Assembly: GCA_007858575.1 (NCBI GenBank)
Contig: CP042279.1
Span: 3,908,501 to 3,972,500, forward strand
Length of the DNA: 64,000 nucleotides
Reading direction: 5' to 3'
Source of the DNA: Streptomyces sp. WAC08241
Lineage (GTDB): Bacteria; Actinomycetota; Actinomycetes; Streptomycetales; Streptomycetaceae
In this document: positions 1 through 8,754 of the stretch, in pieces
Layout: each line of letters opens with the position of its first letter
Position numbering within the stretch: position 1 is the first letter of the stretch
Notes under the pieces: generated by a model
Told to the model about the DNA's origin: nothing
Seen by the model: only the letters and a program-made list of their open reading frames with translations
The model's database searches: none
Program-made: the position numbers and the translations under genes

Positions 1-1284
1 TGTCCACGAGGGTCTCGCTGAAGTTCTTCGCCTCGGGGTAGGACTCGGTGGCGTTCACGTGGACACCGAAGCCGGCGTTCCACTTCTTGCCCTCCTTCAG
101 GAGGGTGTTGAGGTCGGCGAGGCCGCCGGCGCGCTCGTTGTAGTTGCCGCCGTAGTCGGGGTGGGCGGAGTCGTGGCCCTCGGAGCCATACCCCTTGAGC
201 AGGGCGAACTGGCCGAGTCCGTCGGTGGCGAGCGAGATCCGCTTGACGTCGTCGAGGGTGCGCAGGAAGGGGTGGGTGGCCTGGGAGGCGAAGTTGAACG
301 GGATGTGGGCGACGACCCGGTCGGGGGTCCGCTCGCTGCCGGGGGCCTTGATCCCGATCGTGCGGAAGGCGACGGCGCCGTCCTGCCAGTCGACGGTGCC
401 GTCGGCGTTGGCGTCGGGGGTGACGACGACCTTGGCCCAGGGCAGGCCGTCGCCGCTCTCGGGCTCCGGGGCGCCCTCGCCGCGGTGGGTCCACTGGCCG
501 GACCAGACGCCGACGCGGGTCTCGGTGCCGTTCTTGCGGGCCTGGTGCCAGAAGCGGGCGCCGTCGCGGGCGGAGGCCCCGGAGGGCTTGTCGTAGCTGG
601 AGTTGGACTCGACGGCGGCGGCGAGGCGGCCGGTGTGGACGATCGCGTACGAGGCGCCGGCGGGGCCCGCCTCGGCCGGGGCGGCGTCGGTGACCCGCGT
701 GAAGACGTCGGCGGTGCGGGTGGAGTCCGGGTCGAGGCGGGTGAAGGCGGTCGCGGCGCCGCCGGCGTCCGAGGAGCCCACGGAGACCAGGTCGTGGCCG
801 GGTATGTCGATCGTCCCGACCCGGAAGGCCTCGGTGTCGCGGACGGCGGTGATCCGGAAGGTGGTGGTCCGGCCTCGACGTCCAGCCGCGCGTCGATCTC
901 GACGCCGGGCAGGTCGGGGAAGACGAGGGTGTACGCGGCGGAGGCGGGCTTCAGGGCGGGGGCGGCCTTGGTCCGGACGGCGCGGGCGGCGCCGTTGAGG
1001 ACCACCTCGGTGATCGGGGCCGTACTGCCGAGGAGGCGGGCGCGCTCGCGCGGTCGGTGTACGAGAGGACGCGGGGAAGTCCTCGGCGACGGCGACGGAG
1101 AGCTGCCGGGAGGCGAGGACGGCGCCCGTGGAGGTGGCCGCGGCGGCGTCCGGGGCGGTCCCGGCGGGCGGGGTCCGGGGGCCGGCCAGGGCGGGTCCCG
1201 CCAGGGCGAACACGGCGGAGGAGGCGACGGCGAGCGCGCAGGCCGCACGGATCCTGCGGCCTCGTGGCGAGTGAGGGAGGGCAT
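1..1284 (-). CDS. endo-alpha-N-acetylgalactosaminidase, GH101 family (N-terminal part, runs off left edge)
   Basis: Secreted glycosidase of the type that releases the core-1 O-glycan disaccharide from Ser/Thr-linked mucin-type glycoproteins. The gene enters on the minus strand and is cut by the window edge. After joining frames, the N-terminus has a basic start followed by a hydrophobic signal (ACALAVASSAVFALAGPALA). A beta-sandwich-like segment follows (TEVVLNGAARAVRTK..AYTLVFPDLPGVEIDARL), then the start of the GH101 catalytic barrel with GQFALLKGYGSEGHDSAHPD and FGVHVNATESYPEA, a highly characteristic family signature. Several one-base frameshifts interrupt it (near 1265, 1070, 1030 and 875). 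The ATG at 1284 is chosen because it leads into the signal peptide once the first shift is repaired. The catalytic Asp/Glu pair lies mostly outside the window. Confidence 0.8.
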
Positions 1285-1413
1285 GCGCACCAGTTGGCCC
1301 CGGGCCCGGCGGCACCGTCAACGAGATCGCGCCGCACGGGCCCCTCCAGTCCAACAACCCCTTCGGTTAGTCCAAGTGGACTCCGGAGGGGGCGCGTTGG
1401 GCCGCGTACGGGG

Positions 1414-1923
1414 TCAGCAGCCGCCGCAGTTGTAGAAGGTCACGTCCCAGTGGTTGCCCTCGTCGGCGTAGACGTTGCCCGCGCCGGACTTCCACTGCGG
1501 GGCCCCGTCACCGCGCACGCCGATGTAGGCGAAGGTGTTCTTGACGTAGTTCGTGAGGCAGGTGGCCTTGCCGAAGTCGAGCTTGTAGCCGTTCCAGTGG
1601 GAGTACGTGCCGCTCGCGTGCCCGGTCTCGGTGCCGCCGGTGATGTTGAGGGCGCAGCCGCTGGCGCTCTTGAGGGTCTGGGCGCCCTGGGCGCTGGCGA
1701 GGTTGAGCTGGTCGAAGGACGTGCAGGTCGCGACGTTGCGGTTGGAGCAGCCGCCGGACGAGGACCAGGTGATCCCGGAGGACCGGAACATCGAGGTCGC
1801 GGTGGCGTGGCTGATCTTGGTGACCGCGTGGGCCTCGCCGGCGGAGGCGAGGACGCCGACGCCGGGCGCGAAGAGCGCGCCGAGGACGAGGGCGAGGGCG
1901 GTCAGGACGGAGCGGAGCTTCAT
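1414..1923 (-). CDS. secreted M15-like (LAS family) peptidase or peptidoglycan-binding protein
   Basis: Intact 169-residue exported protein. The N-terminus MKLRSVLTALALVLGALF.. is a Sec signal ending near AEAHA. The mature part holds SHWNGYKLD about 65 residues from the end and EGNHWDVTF near the end. These resemble the metal-binding S-H-x2-G-x3-D and late H-x-D motifs of D-Ala-D-Ala carboxypeptidase/endolysin families (M15), so cell-wall hydrolysis is my inference. Six cysteines suggest disulfides, and the protein ends YNCGGC. The start at 1923 is preceded by AGGAGG at a good distance. It lies divergent from the yceI-like gene. It could instead be a catalytically inactive wall-binding protein. 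Confidence 0.7.
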   Translation of the reverse strand: MKLRSVLTALALVLGALFAPGVGVLASAGEAHAVTKISHATATSMFRSSGITWSSSGGCSNRNVATCTSFDQLNLASAQGAQTLKSASGCALNITGGTETGHASGTYSHWNGYKLDFGKATCLTNYVKNTFAYIGVRGDGAPQWKSGAGNVYADEGNHWDVTFYNCGGC

Positions 1924-2075
1924 CGGGGGTTCCTCCTGCTGGTGACCGTGAGGGGTGGGGACGGCGGTGCAGGTGGTGCGGAGGGCGCAGGGAGATGGTG
2001 CCGCAGTTCTACGCGCGTCCGGAAGAGGGCCTCGGCGCTTTCCCGGGGGCTTCCGGGTGAACATCCTCCGAAGAT

Positions 2076-2126
2076 GTTGAAAGTTGAACGGAAGGGGGTT
2101 ACAGTCGTTCTCGTTGAAGGTTCAAC
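2076..2126 (+). promoter_or_regulatory. GTTGAA direct/inverted repeats upstream of the YceI gene
   Basis: GTTGAA occurs at 2076-2081, 2083-2088 and 2113-2118. The last copy is followed after GG by TTCAAC (2121-2126), a perfect 6-bp inverted repeat. It ends about 22 bp before the YceI start and lies between divergent genes. A MarR- or TetR-type operator overlapping the promoter is likely; no regulator gene is adjacent. Confidence 0.45.
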
Positions 2127-2148
2127 CAATCCCGAGCAAGGAGCAGCC

Positions 2149-2758
2149 ATGGGTCTCTTCGGCCGCAAGAACACCGAGTCCGCCACCGCCGTCGCCACCT
2201 CCCGGTGGACCCGGCCCTGGCCGCCCTGACCGGCGACTACACCATCGACCCCGCCCACAGCAGCATCGGCTTCACCGTCCGCCACGCCATGGTCACCAAC
2301 GTCCGCGGCACCTTCGCCGAGCACGAGGGCACGCTGAGGCTGGACGGGACGGACCCGGGCGCCTCCACCGCCTCGATCGACGTGCGGATCGCCTCCGTCG
2401 ACACCGGCATCGCCGACCGCGACGGCCACCTGCGCGGCGGCGACTTTTTCGACGCCGAGCGGTTCCCGCTGATGACCTTCCGCTCCACCCGGGCCGAGCA
2501 GCTCGGCGGCGACGCGTACCGGATCACCGGCGACCTGACCATCAAGGACGTCACCCGGCCGCTCTCCATCGACCTGGAGTTCAACGGCAGCGCGACGGAC
2601 GTCTACGGCAACGAGCGCGTCGGCTTCGAGGGCTCCGCCGAGATCCTGCGCTCCGCGTGGGCCTGACCTGGAACGCGGCCCTGGAGACCGGTGGCGTCAT
2701 GGTCAGCGACAAGGTCAAGCTGAACTTCGACATCTCCGCGATCAAGAACGCCGCCTGA
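2149..2758 (+). CDS. YceI family protein (lipid/isoprenoid-binding fold)
   Basis: About 200-residue lipocalin-like protein of the YceI family, whose members bind polyprenoid or amide ligands. The family signature is clear: DYTIDPAHSSIGFTVRHAMV at the start of the domain, then DGHLRGGDFFDAERFPLMTF, YRITGDLTIKDVTRPLSIDLEF and a C-terminal VMVSDKVKLNFDISAIK. It begins with a polar MGLFGRKNTESA segment rather than a signal peptide, so it is probably cytosolic. Two one-base losses (near 2202 in a C run and near 2660 in a G run) split it into three frames. The ATG at 2149 has GAGCAAGGAG upstream. A GTTGAA repeat cluster precedes it, suggesting control by a MarR/TetR-like repressor. Confidence 0.88.
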
Positions 2759-2780
2759 TCCCCCGGCCCCGAGGCCGCAC

Positions 2781-2825
2781 GAGCGCGCCCGCCCTCCGCA
2801 GCAGTACGGCGGACGGCGGGCGCTC
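2781..2825. terminator. bidirectional hairpin between convergent genes
   Basis: CGCCCGCC..TCCGC pairs with GCGGA..GGCGGGCG around an AGCAGTAC loop, giving a long GC stem between the convergent YceI gene and serine hydrolase gene. It lacks a clear T run, as is usual in Streptomyces. Confidence 0.6.
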
Positions 2826-2866
2826 GGCGTCTGAAGGACCCGGCACCCCGACGGCCCCGGGCCCCT

Positions 2867-4020
2867 TCAGGCGGCCTTCGCCGCCGCCTCCACCACCGCC
2901 GGGACCAGGCGGTCGTTCTCCGGCGCGCCCGGGCCCGCCATGAAGGCGAAGCGCCGGCGGGCGTAGGTGTAGGCGAGGCCGGTGGACGGGTCCGCGAAGG
3001 CCTGGGAGCCGGGGGCGCCGCTGTGGCCGACCGCGCCCGCGCCCAGCGACGGGTAGCGGGTGGCGAGCGGGACGAACCCGAGCCCGAAGGCGTTCTCCGA
3101 GCCCGTGACGAGGTCGGTGCCCGCCGAGTGGATCCGGGCGAACTCGGCCAGGGTGCCGGGGGCCAGGAGCGGGGCCGGCCGTCCAGCTCGCCCGCGATCG
3201 CCGCGTACATCCGGGACAGGCCCCGGGCGGAGCCGACGCCGCCGCCCAAGAGCGGCGCCCGCGCCCGCACGGCACGGCTGTTGGCGTACGCGACGTCGTC
3301 GAACGGCGGGTCGGCGTGCAGGTCGAAGGCGACGGCGAGGAGGCTGTCGGGCGCGACCGGGTGCTCCGCGAGGAGCGCCCGCTGCCCGGGGTGGGGACCA
3401 GCGGCAGGGCCGTGCGGAAGCGGGGTTCGAGCTCCTCGGGCAGGCCCAGGTGGTAGTCGAGGGCGTACGGAGCGCGGACCCGCTCCTCGAACAGCTCCCG
3501 GACCGTCCGGCCGGTGGCCTGCAGGACCACCTCGCCGACCAGGGCGCCGAAGGTGAGGGCGTGGTAGCCGTGCCCGGTGTCCGGCTCCCAGAAGGGACGC
3601 TGGCCGGCGAGGCGGGCGGCGGTCCTGCGGTCGTCGGCCAGCTCCTCCAGGGAGAGGCCGCCGTCCGCGCCGATCACCCCGGAGCGGTGGGCGAGGAGCT
3701 GGCGCAGGGTGATCTCCCCTGCCCCCGGCGGCGAACTCGGGCCACCAGGAGGCGACCGTGCGGTCGAGGTCCAGGGCGCCGTCCTGGACGAGGAGGGCGA
3801 CGACCAGGGCCGTGGCGCCCTTGGAGCAGGAGTAGAGGGCGAGCAGCGAGTCCCCGTCGACGCCGTCACCGCCCCAGAGGTCGACGACGAGGCGGCTGCG
3901 GTGGTGGACGGCGAGCTGCGCGCCGCCGTCCCGCGCCTCGTCCGCGGCGATCCCCGCGAACACCTCCCGTACGGACTCGAAACCGGGCTCCACCGTGCCG
4001 TGGACGTGGACGTCGTTCAT
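2867..4020 (-). CDS. serine hydrolase, class C beta-lactamase/EstB-like
   Basis: About 385-residue cytosolic serine hydrolase of the beta-lactamase/esterase EstB type. The catalytic Ser-x-x-Lys is in LYSCSKGATALVVALL (about residue 70). The family context follows: LDRTVASWWPEFAAGG, ITLRQLLAHRSGV and a C-terminal AVGHSGAPGSQAFADP replacing the K-T-G box. No signal peptide is visible. Three one-base shifts (near 3720, 3390 and 3180) split it. The ATG at 4020 follows GAAGAGG. Its promoter on the minus strand has the TTGTCAGTG-N8-TACGGT form shared divergently with the beta-clamp paralogue, which suggests DNA-damage induction. Substrate unknown. Confidence 0.85.
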
Positions 4021-4088
4021 CGCGCCTCTTCCCCTGCGGGCCGCCGCCGCGGCCGTGGTCGTGTCGGTCGTGCCAGTCGTCTCTTCCG

Positions 4089-4180
4089 ACCGTAACGGCC
4101 GCCACTGACAACGGAGTCGGCGCCGGGCGGCCGGGGCGGACCCGCGGTCCGGGGCCGTTGTCAGTGGCGGCCGTTAGCGT
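4089..4180. promoter_or_regulatory. divergent pair of RecA-independent DNA-damage (PafBC-type) promoters within a 22-bp inverted repeat
   Basis: A perfect 22-bp inverted repeat (arms 4093-4114 and 4155-4176) carries on each strand the mycobacterial RecA-NDp consensus tTGTCRgtg-N8-TAnnnT. Rightward: TTGTCAGTG (4158-4166), 8 nt, TAGCGT (4175-4180). Leftward: TTGTCAGTG (4111-4103), 8 nt, TACGGT (4094-4089). The rightward element ends 7 bp before the clamp ATG, predicting a leaderless mRNA. The leftward one lies about 70 bp before the hydrolase start. The consensus and its activator PafBC are from memory of mycobacterial work. Confidence 0.75.
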
Positions 4181-4187
4181 CGGCGGC

Positions 4188-5286
4188 ATGGAATTCCGTA
4201 TCGACAGCGCCGTGTTGACCGACGCCGTGGCCTGGGCCGCGCGCGTCCTGCCGGCCTGCTCCCCGATGCCCGTCCTCGGGGCCTGCTCCTGGAGGCGACG
4301 GGGACGGGCTGCGCGTCTCGGGGCTCGACCACGAGGCCTCGGCGCGGATCGAGGTCGGGGCCGAGACGGTCGCCGGGGCCGGGCGCTGGTCCTGGGCCGG
4401 CGGCTGCTCGACATCTGCAAGGTGCTCCCCGGGGCCGCGCCGAGCTGGCCGTGGAGGGCGCCCGCCTCTCGGTGACCTCGGGCGACGCCCGGTTCGGCCT
4501 CTCGCTGCTGCCGCTCGACGACCATCCGGCCCCGCCGCCGCTGCCCGAGGTGCTCGGCCTGGTCGACGGGGACGCCTTCGCGGCGGCGGTCGGCCAGGTG
4601 GCGGTGGCGGCGGGCCGGGACGACTCGCTGCCCGTCCTCACCGGGGTGCGGCTCTCCCTGGACGGGCCGGTCATGACCCTCGCCGCCACCGACCGCTACC
4701 GGTACGCCGTCCGCACCCTGGAGTGGAAGCCCGGGGCCGGGGCGGAGGCGGCGGACGCCGACGTGGTCGTCCCGGCCCGGCGCCTCGCCGAGACCGCCCG
4801 CTCCCTCGCGGGCGCGGGCCCGGCCCGGATCGCGCTCGACTCCGGCTCCCTGGGCTTCGAGAGCGGCGGCATGCGGACCACCACCCGGCTGCTCGACGGC
4901 CGGCTCCCCCGTCACGACAAGCTCTTCGCCCTCGGCGAGCACGCCCTCGCGGTCACCGGGCGGGTCCCGCTGGCCGAGGCCGTGAAGCGGGTCGCGGTCG
5001 TCGCGGAGGGCGACAGCCCGGTCCAACTGGCCTTCTCCCCGAGGGGCTGCACCTGCGGGCGGGGTACGAGGACGACGTGGCGTCCCAGCGGCTGCCGGCC
5101 TCCCTCACCGGGGCGGACGCCCTGACGGTCGCCTTCAACCCCGGCTACCTCCTGGACACCCTGACCTCCCTGGACAGCCCGGAGGTCCGCTTCCACCTCC
5201 TGGGCCCCGGCCAGCGGGCCCTGCTCACCGACGGCTCGGACTCGGCCCACCGCCATCTGCTGATGTCGGTGAAGCCGCTGGTCTGA
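4188..5286 (+). CDS. DNA polymerase III beta sliding-clamp paralogue
   Basis: About 366-residue homologue of the DnaN clamp, which encircles DNA and tethers polymerases. Recognisable blocks are MEFRIDSAVLTDAVAWAARVLP at the start, LPVLTGVRLSLDGPVMTLAATDRYRYAV (domain 2), VVVPARRLAETARSL, DGRLPRHDKLF, and in domain 3 AFNPGYLLDTLTSLDSPEVRFHLLGP ending HRHLLMSVKPLV. The usual C-terminal clamp pocket sequence (LLMPVR) is altered to LLMSVKPLV. It is not near an origin or recF, so it is probably a second copy. Four one-base shifts interrupt it (near 4278, 4370, 4440 and 5040). The ATG at 4188 sits at the predicted transcription start of a DNA-damage-type promoter, suggesting a role in repair or translesion synthesis. 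Confidence 0.85.
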
Positions 5287-5300
5287 GTTCCCCGGACAGG

Positions 5301-5468
5301 CTAGGGCCTGTCCGGCGGATCAGGGTCGGGTAGGTCGCGGCGTCTGGTGCGGTGCTCGCAAGGCGCCGGAGCGGCTCGATAGCGGAGCTATCGGGACGTT
5401 TCGGCAACGCGGCGAGGTGCCGTGCCAGGCGTCGCGGCCCCGGCCATGATCCGCCGGACAGGCCCTAG
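5301..5468. mobile_element. MITE-like element, about 168 bp, with 22-bp perfect terminal inverted repeats
   Basis: The ends CTAGGGCCTGTCCGGCGGAT.. (5301-5322) and its exact reverse complement (5447-5468) bound a non-coding element. An internal hairpin CGATAG..CTATCG lies near 5378-5395. The CTAG at both ends could be a duplicated target. I recall GGCCTGTCCGGCGGATCA-type short elements as common between Streptomyces genes. Its right end supplies the stop codon of the TPM gene (5465-5467). No transposase is encoded. Confidence 0.75.
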
Positions 5469-6815
5469 AAGCCGCCTCCGCCGTCGAAGCCGCCGCCCCC
5501 GCCGAAGTCCCCGCCGCCTCCGAAGCCGCCTCCGTCGAAACCGCCCCCGCCGTCGAAACCGCCGGACCCGAAGTCCCCGGCGGAGAAGTCGCCGCCCTGG
5601 AAGTCGCCGCCGCCGTACTCGGAGGCGTAGGCCGGGGTGGAGAGCATCGAGCCGAGGACGGTGCCCATGAGGAGGCCGGGGAGCAGGCCGCCGCCGAAGT
5701 AGCCGCCGGCCCAGGGGCCGTAGGCGGGTCCCGCCTCCCAGTAGGGGCGGCGGCCGGCCTCGGTGTCGACCGTGCGGACGGCGGGGTCGAGGCCGTCGTC
5801 CAGGCGGGCCGCGTCGGCGGCGCAGACCGGGACCTCGCGGGCGGTTCCGCCGGCCGGGGTCCAGAGCCGGTCCCCGGTGGAGGGCCGTGGCGCGGGTCGA
5901 AGAAGTAGGGGCGCGCCGCTCGGGCAGCGGGCGGTGCTCGCGGCGGGCGGCCAGGACGGCGAGGGAGAAGCGGCCGTCCTCCAGGGCCTCGGTCACCCCG
6001 CGCACGTCGTGCGGGCGGGCGGCGGAGCCCATGAGGGACTTGGCCCGGTCGTAGGCGTCGAGGGCGCGCTCGTAGTCGCCGCGCATGGCGTCGTCGGCGC
6101 CGGCCTCGGCGGGGTGGAAGTCGAGGCGGTCGAGCTCCTCGCCGAAGGCGGTGATGTCCTCGTCGACGACGACCCGGAGCTTCTCCAGGGCGGCTCGCTC
6201 CTCGGCCTCCTTGCGGAGCCGGTTGCGGCGGACGACCGCGTAGGCGCCCGCGCCGCCCGCGACGACGACGCCGCCGAGGACGGCGAGTCCGGCGACCGGC
6301 ACTCCCGAGTCGGAGCCCGCGGAGCCCCAGGAGGACGGGGCGGAGCCGCGCAGGGCGGGCAGGGCCTGGTCCACGAAGGCGTTCAGCTCGGTGGCCGCGT
6401 CCACGCCCGGCGTACGGACGGAGGCGGCGAGGTTCCGGACGGCCGCCGGGGACATCACGCGGGGTCGACCCCGGCGTCGAACCGGTCGCCGAGCCGCACG
6501 GCGTACAGACCGGTGGCGCCGGTCTGGGCCCGCAGGTTGTCGATGAGCCCCTGCGGCGGGAACTGGGCGTTCGCGGGCAGCACGGCCACGAAGAGCGGCT
6601 TGTCCGCGTCCTCGATCTTCCGCGCGAGGGCGTCCGCGTCGGCCTTGAGAGCTGTCCGGCGGCGCCGGGGTCGACGTAGACCGGGCCCTGGCGCAGGGCG
6701 GCGGCCGCGTCGGACACGCCCGTGGCCCTGGCACCCGCGGCGGGCACCAGGACCAGGAGCAGCAGCAGTATCAACCCGCCGAGAGCCGCGGGGCGGGCGA
6801 GCGGCCTGTCCTCAT
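5465..6815 (-). CDS. TPM-domain membrane protein with Gly-rich tail
   Basis: Exported membrane protein of about 450 residues. In order: a basic N-terminus with a signal/TM helix (GGLILLLLLVLVPAAGA); a TPM domain (GPVYVDPGAAGQL..KIEDADKPLFVAVLP..RLGDRFDAGVD); a second TM helix (GVPVAGLAVLGGVVVAGGAGAYAVV) followed by RRNRLRKEAEE; a helical cytosolic region; YFFDPRHGPSTGDRLWTPAGG; a third hydrophobic stretch (GYFGGGLLPGLLMGTVLGSML); and a tail of GGFDGGG repeats. Family function is uncertain (TPM proteins act in envelope or photosystem maintenance). Frameshifts occur near 6790, 6650, 6475 and 5890. The start at 6815 assumes one shift in the signal region. The stop TAG lies inside the MITE end, so the tail may have been truncated by insertion. 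Confidence 0.78.
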
Positions 6816-6866
6816 ACGTCGACGCTACCCGAACGGCGTCGAACAGAACATAAAAGGCCAAGGCGA

Positions 6867-8476
6867 CTATTCGGCGGGGTCGACTCCCGCCTCAGCAGGC
6901 CGTAGGTGAAGGCGTCCTCCAGGGCCTGCCAGGAGGCGGCGATGACGTTCTCGCCGACGCCGACCGTGGACCAGTCGCCGTTGCCGTCGCTGGTGGTGAC
7001 CAGGACCCGGGTGGTGGACTCGGTGCCGTGGCGGCCCTCCAGGATGCGGACCTTGTAGTCGGTCAGCTCGAACTTGGCGAGCTGCGGGTAGATCCGCTCC
7101 AGGCCGACCCGGATCGCCCGGTCGAGGGCGTTGACCGGGCCGTTGCCCTCGGCGGTGGCGACGATCCGCTCGCCCTTGGCCCAGAGCTTCACGGTGGCCT
7201 CGTTGGCGTGGGTGCCGTCGGGGCGGTCTCGACGATCGCCCGCCAGGACTCCGTGCGGAAGTAGCGGCGGGCGCGGCCTCGGCCTCCTCGCGCAGGAGCA
7301 GCTCGAAGGAGGCGTCGGCGGCCTCGTACGTGTAGCCCCGGAGCTCGCGCTCCTTGACCCGCTCGACGACCCGGGCGACGAGCGCCCGGTCGCCGCCGAG
7401 GTCGACGCCCAGCTCCTTGCCCTTGAGCTCGATGGAGGCGCGGCCGGCCATGTCGGAGACCAGCATCCGCATGGTGTTGCCGACCAGCTCGGGGTCGATG
7501 TGCTGGTAGAGGTCGGGGTCGACCTTGATCGCGGAGGCGTGCAGTCCGGCCTTGTGGGCGAAGGCGGAGACGCCCACGTACGGCTGGTGGGTGGAGGGGT
7601 GAGGTTGACGACCTCGGCGATGGCGTGCGAGATCCGGGTCATCTCGGCGAGGGCGCCCGCGGGCAGCACCCGCTTGCCGTACTTGAGCTCCAGGCCGCGA
7701 CGACGGGGAAGAGGTTGGCGTTGCCGACCCGCTCGCCATAGCCGTTGGCGGTGCACTGGACGTGGGTGGCACCCGCGTCGACGGCGGCGAGGGTGTTGGC
7801 GACGGCGCAGCCGGTGTCGTCCTGGGCGTGGATGCCGAGGCGGGCGCCGGTGTCGGCGATGACGGTGGCGACGACGGCCTGGACCTGGGCGGGGAGCATG
7901 CCGCCGTTGGTGTCGCAGAGGACGACGACGTCGGCGCCGGCCTCGTGGGCGGTGCGGACGACGGCCTTGGCGTAGTCCGGGTTCGCCTTGTAGCCGTCGA
8001 AGAAGTGCTCGCAGTCGACGAAGACGCGGCGGCCCTGCTCGCGCAGGTGGGAGACGGTGTCGCGGACCATCTCCAGGTTCTCTTCGAGGGTGGTGCGCAG
8101 GGCCAGTTCGACGTGCCGGTCGTGCGACTTGGCGACCAGGACGACGACCGGGGCGCCGGAGTCGAGGAGGGCCTTGACCTGCGGGTCCTCGGCGGCGGTG
8201 CCGCCGGCCCTGCGGGTGGCGCCGAAGGCGACGAGCTGCGCGTTCTTGAACGCGATCTCCTGGCGGGCGCGGGCGAAGAACTCCGTGTCGCGGGGTTGGC
8301 GCCGGGCCAGCCGCCCTCGATGAAGCCGACGCCGAAGTCGTCGAGGTGCCGGGCGATGGTCAGCTTGTCCGCGACGGTGAGGTTGATGCCTCGCGCTGCG
8401 CCCCGTCGCGCAGCGTCGTGTCGAAGACGTGGAAACTGTCGTCGAGGGGTGAGGCCTCGGCGTTCTCCGTGGTCAT
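6867..8476 (-). CDS. cimA: (R)-citramalate synthase
   Basis: About 535-residue enzyme condensing pyruvate with acetyl-CoA to (R)-citramalate, the threonine-independent entry to isoleucine. The DRE-TIM (HMGL-like) barrel opens with FHVFDTTLRDGAQREGIN, carries FIEGGWPGANPRDTEFF, and has the metal site GIHAQDDTGCAVANT and QCTANGYGERVGNANL. The C-terminal LeuA-type regulatory domain follows (YKVRILEGRHGTESTTRVLV..GENVIAASWQALEDAF). GWPGANP favours the citramalate/homologous branch over LeuA. One-base losses occur near 8390, 8295, 7690, 7602, 7270 and 7225. Start 8476 is chosen because AGGAG lies 11 nt upstream; an ATG at 8485 has it too close. A leader peptide and terminator hairpin lie upstream. 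Confidence 0.92.
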
Positions 8477-8573
8477 GGCTGTCATGGCTCCTGTCGGATG
8501 TGGCTCCGGAAGGTCTGGCTCCACTTGCCCCCATTCTCGCGCCGCCTCCGTCTCCGGCATGGGTGGGGCCGGA

Positions 8574-8602
8574 AAACGAAAAACCTCGCGGGTGCGAGAG
8601 GT
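8574..8602 (-). terminator. attenuator-type terminator upstream of cimA
   Basis: On the minus strand CTCGC-ACCC-GCGAG (within 8584-8602) is followed by GGTTTTTCGTTTT, an intrinsic terminator about 100 nt before the cimA start. A second stem, GGCGTGG/CCACGCC (8633-8655), lies between it and the small leader ORF and could form the alternative structure. Confidence 0.65.
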
Positions 8603-8655
8603 CTGCGCGCGGGTCTGGGGCACGGTGTCCGCCGGCGTGGGGGTCGTTCCACGCC

Positions 8656-8697
8656 TCAGCGGCTACTGCGGACCGGCGCGCCGCTGCCGATAATCAT
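8656..8697 (-). CDS. candidate isoleucine leader peptide of cimA
   Basis: A 13-codon ORF reading MIIGSGAPVRSSR then TGA. It starts with two adjacent Ile codons (ATT ATC) and is followed within about 60 nt by a terminator hairpin in the cimA 5' leader. This is the layout of ribosome-mediated attenuation: stalling at Ile codons would favour read-through into an isoleucine pathway gene. There is no strong ribosome site, so translation might start leaderless. It is inferred from arrangement only. Confidence 0.5.
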   Translation of the reverse strand: MIIGSGAPVRSSR

Positions 8698-8754
8698 CGT
8701 GGTAGCAGGCACGCCGGAAGTCTGGCACAGGTGGCCGCCCCGCGGGCGGGGATC

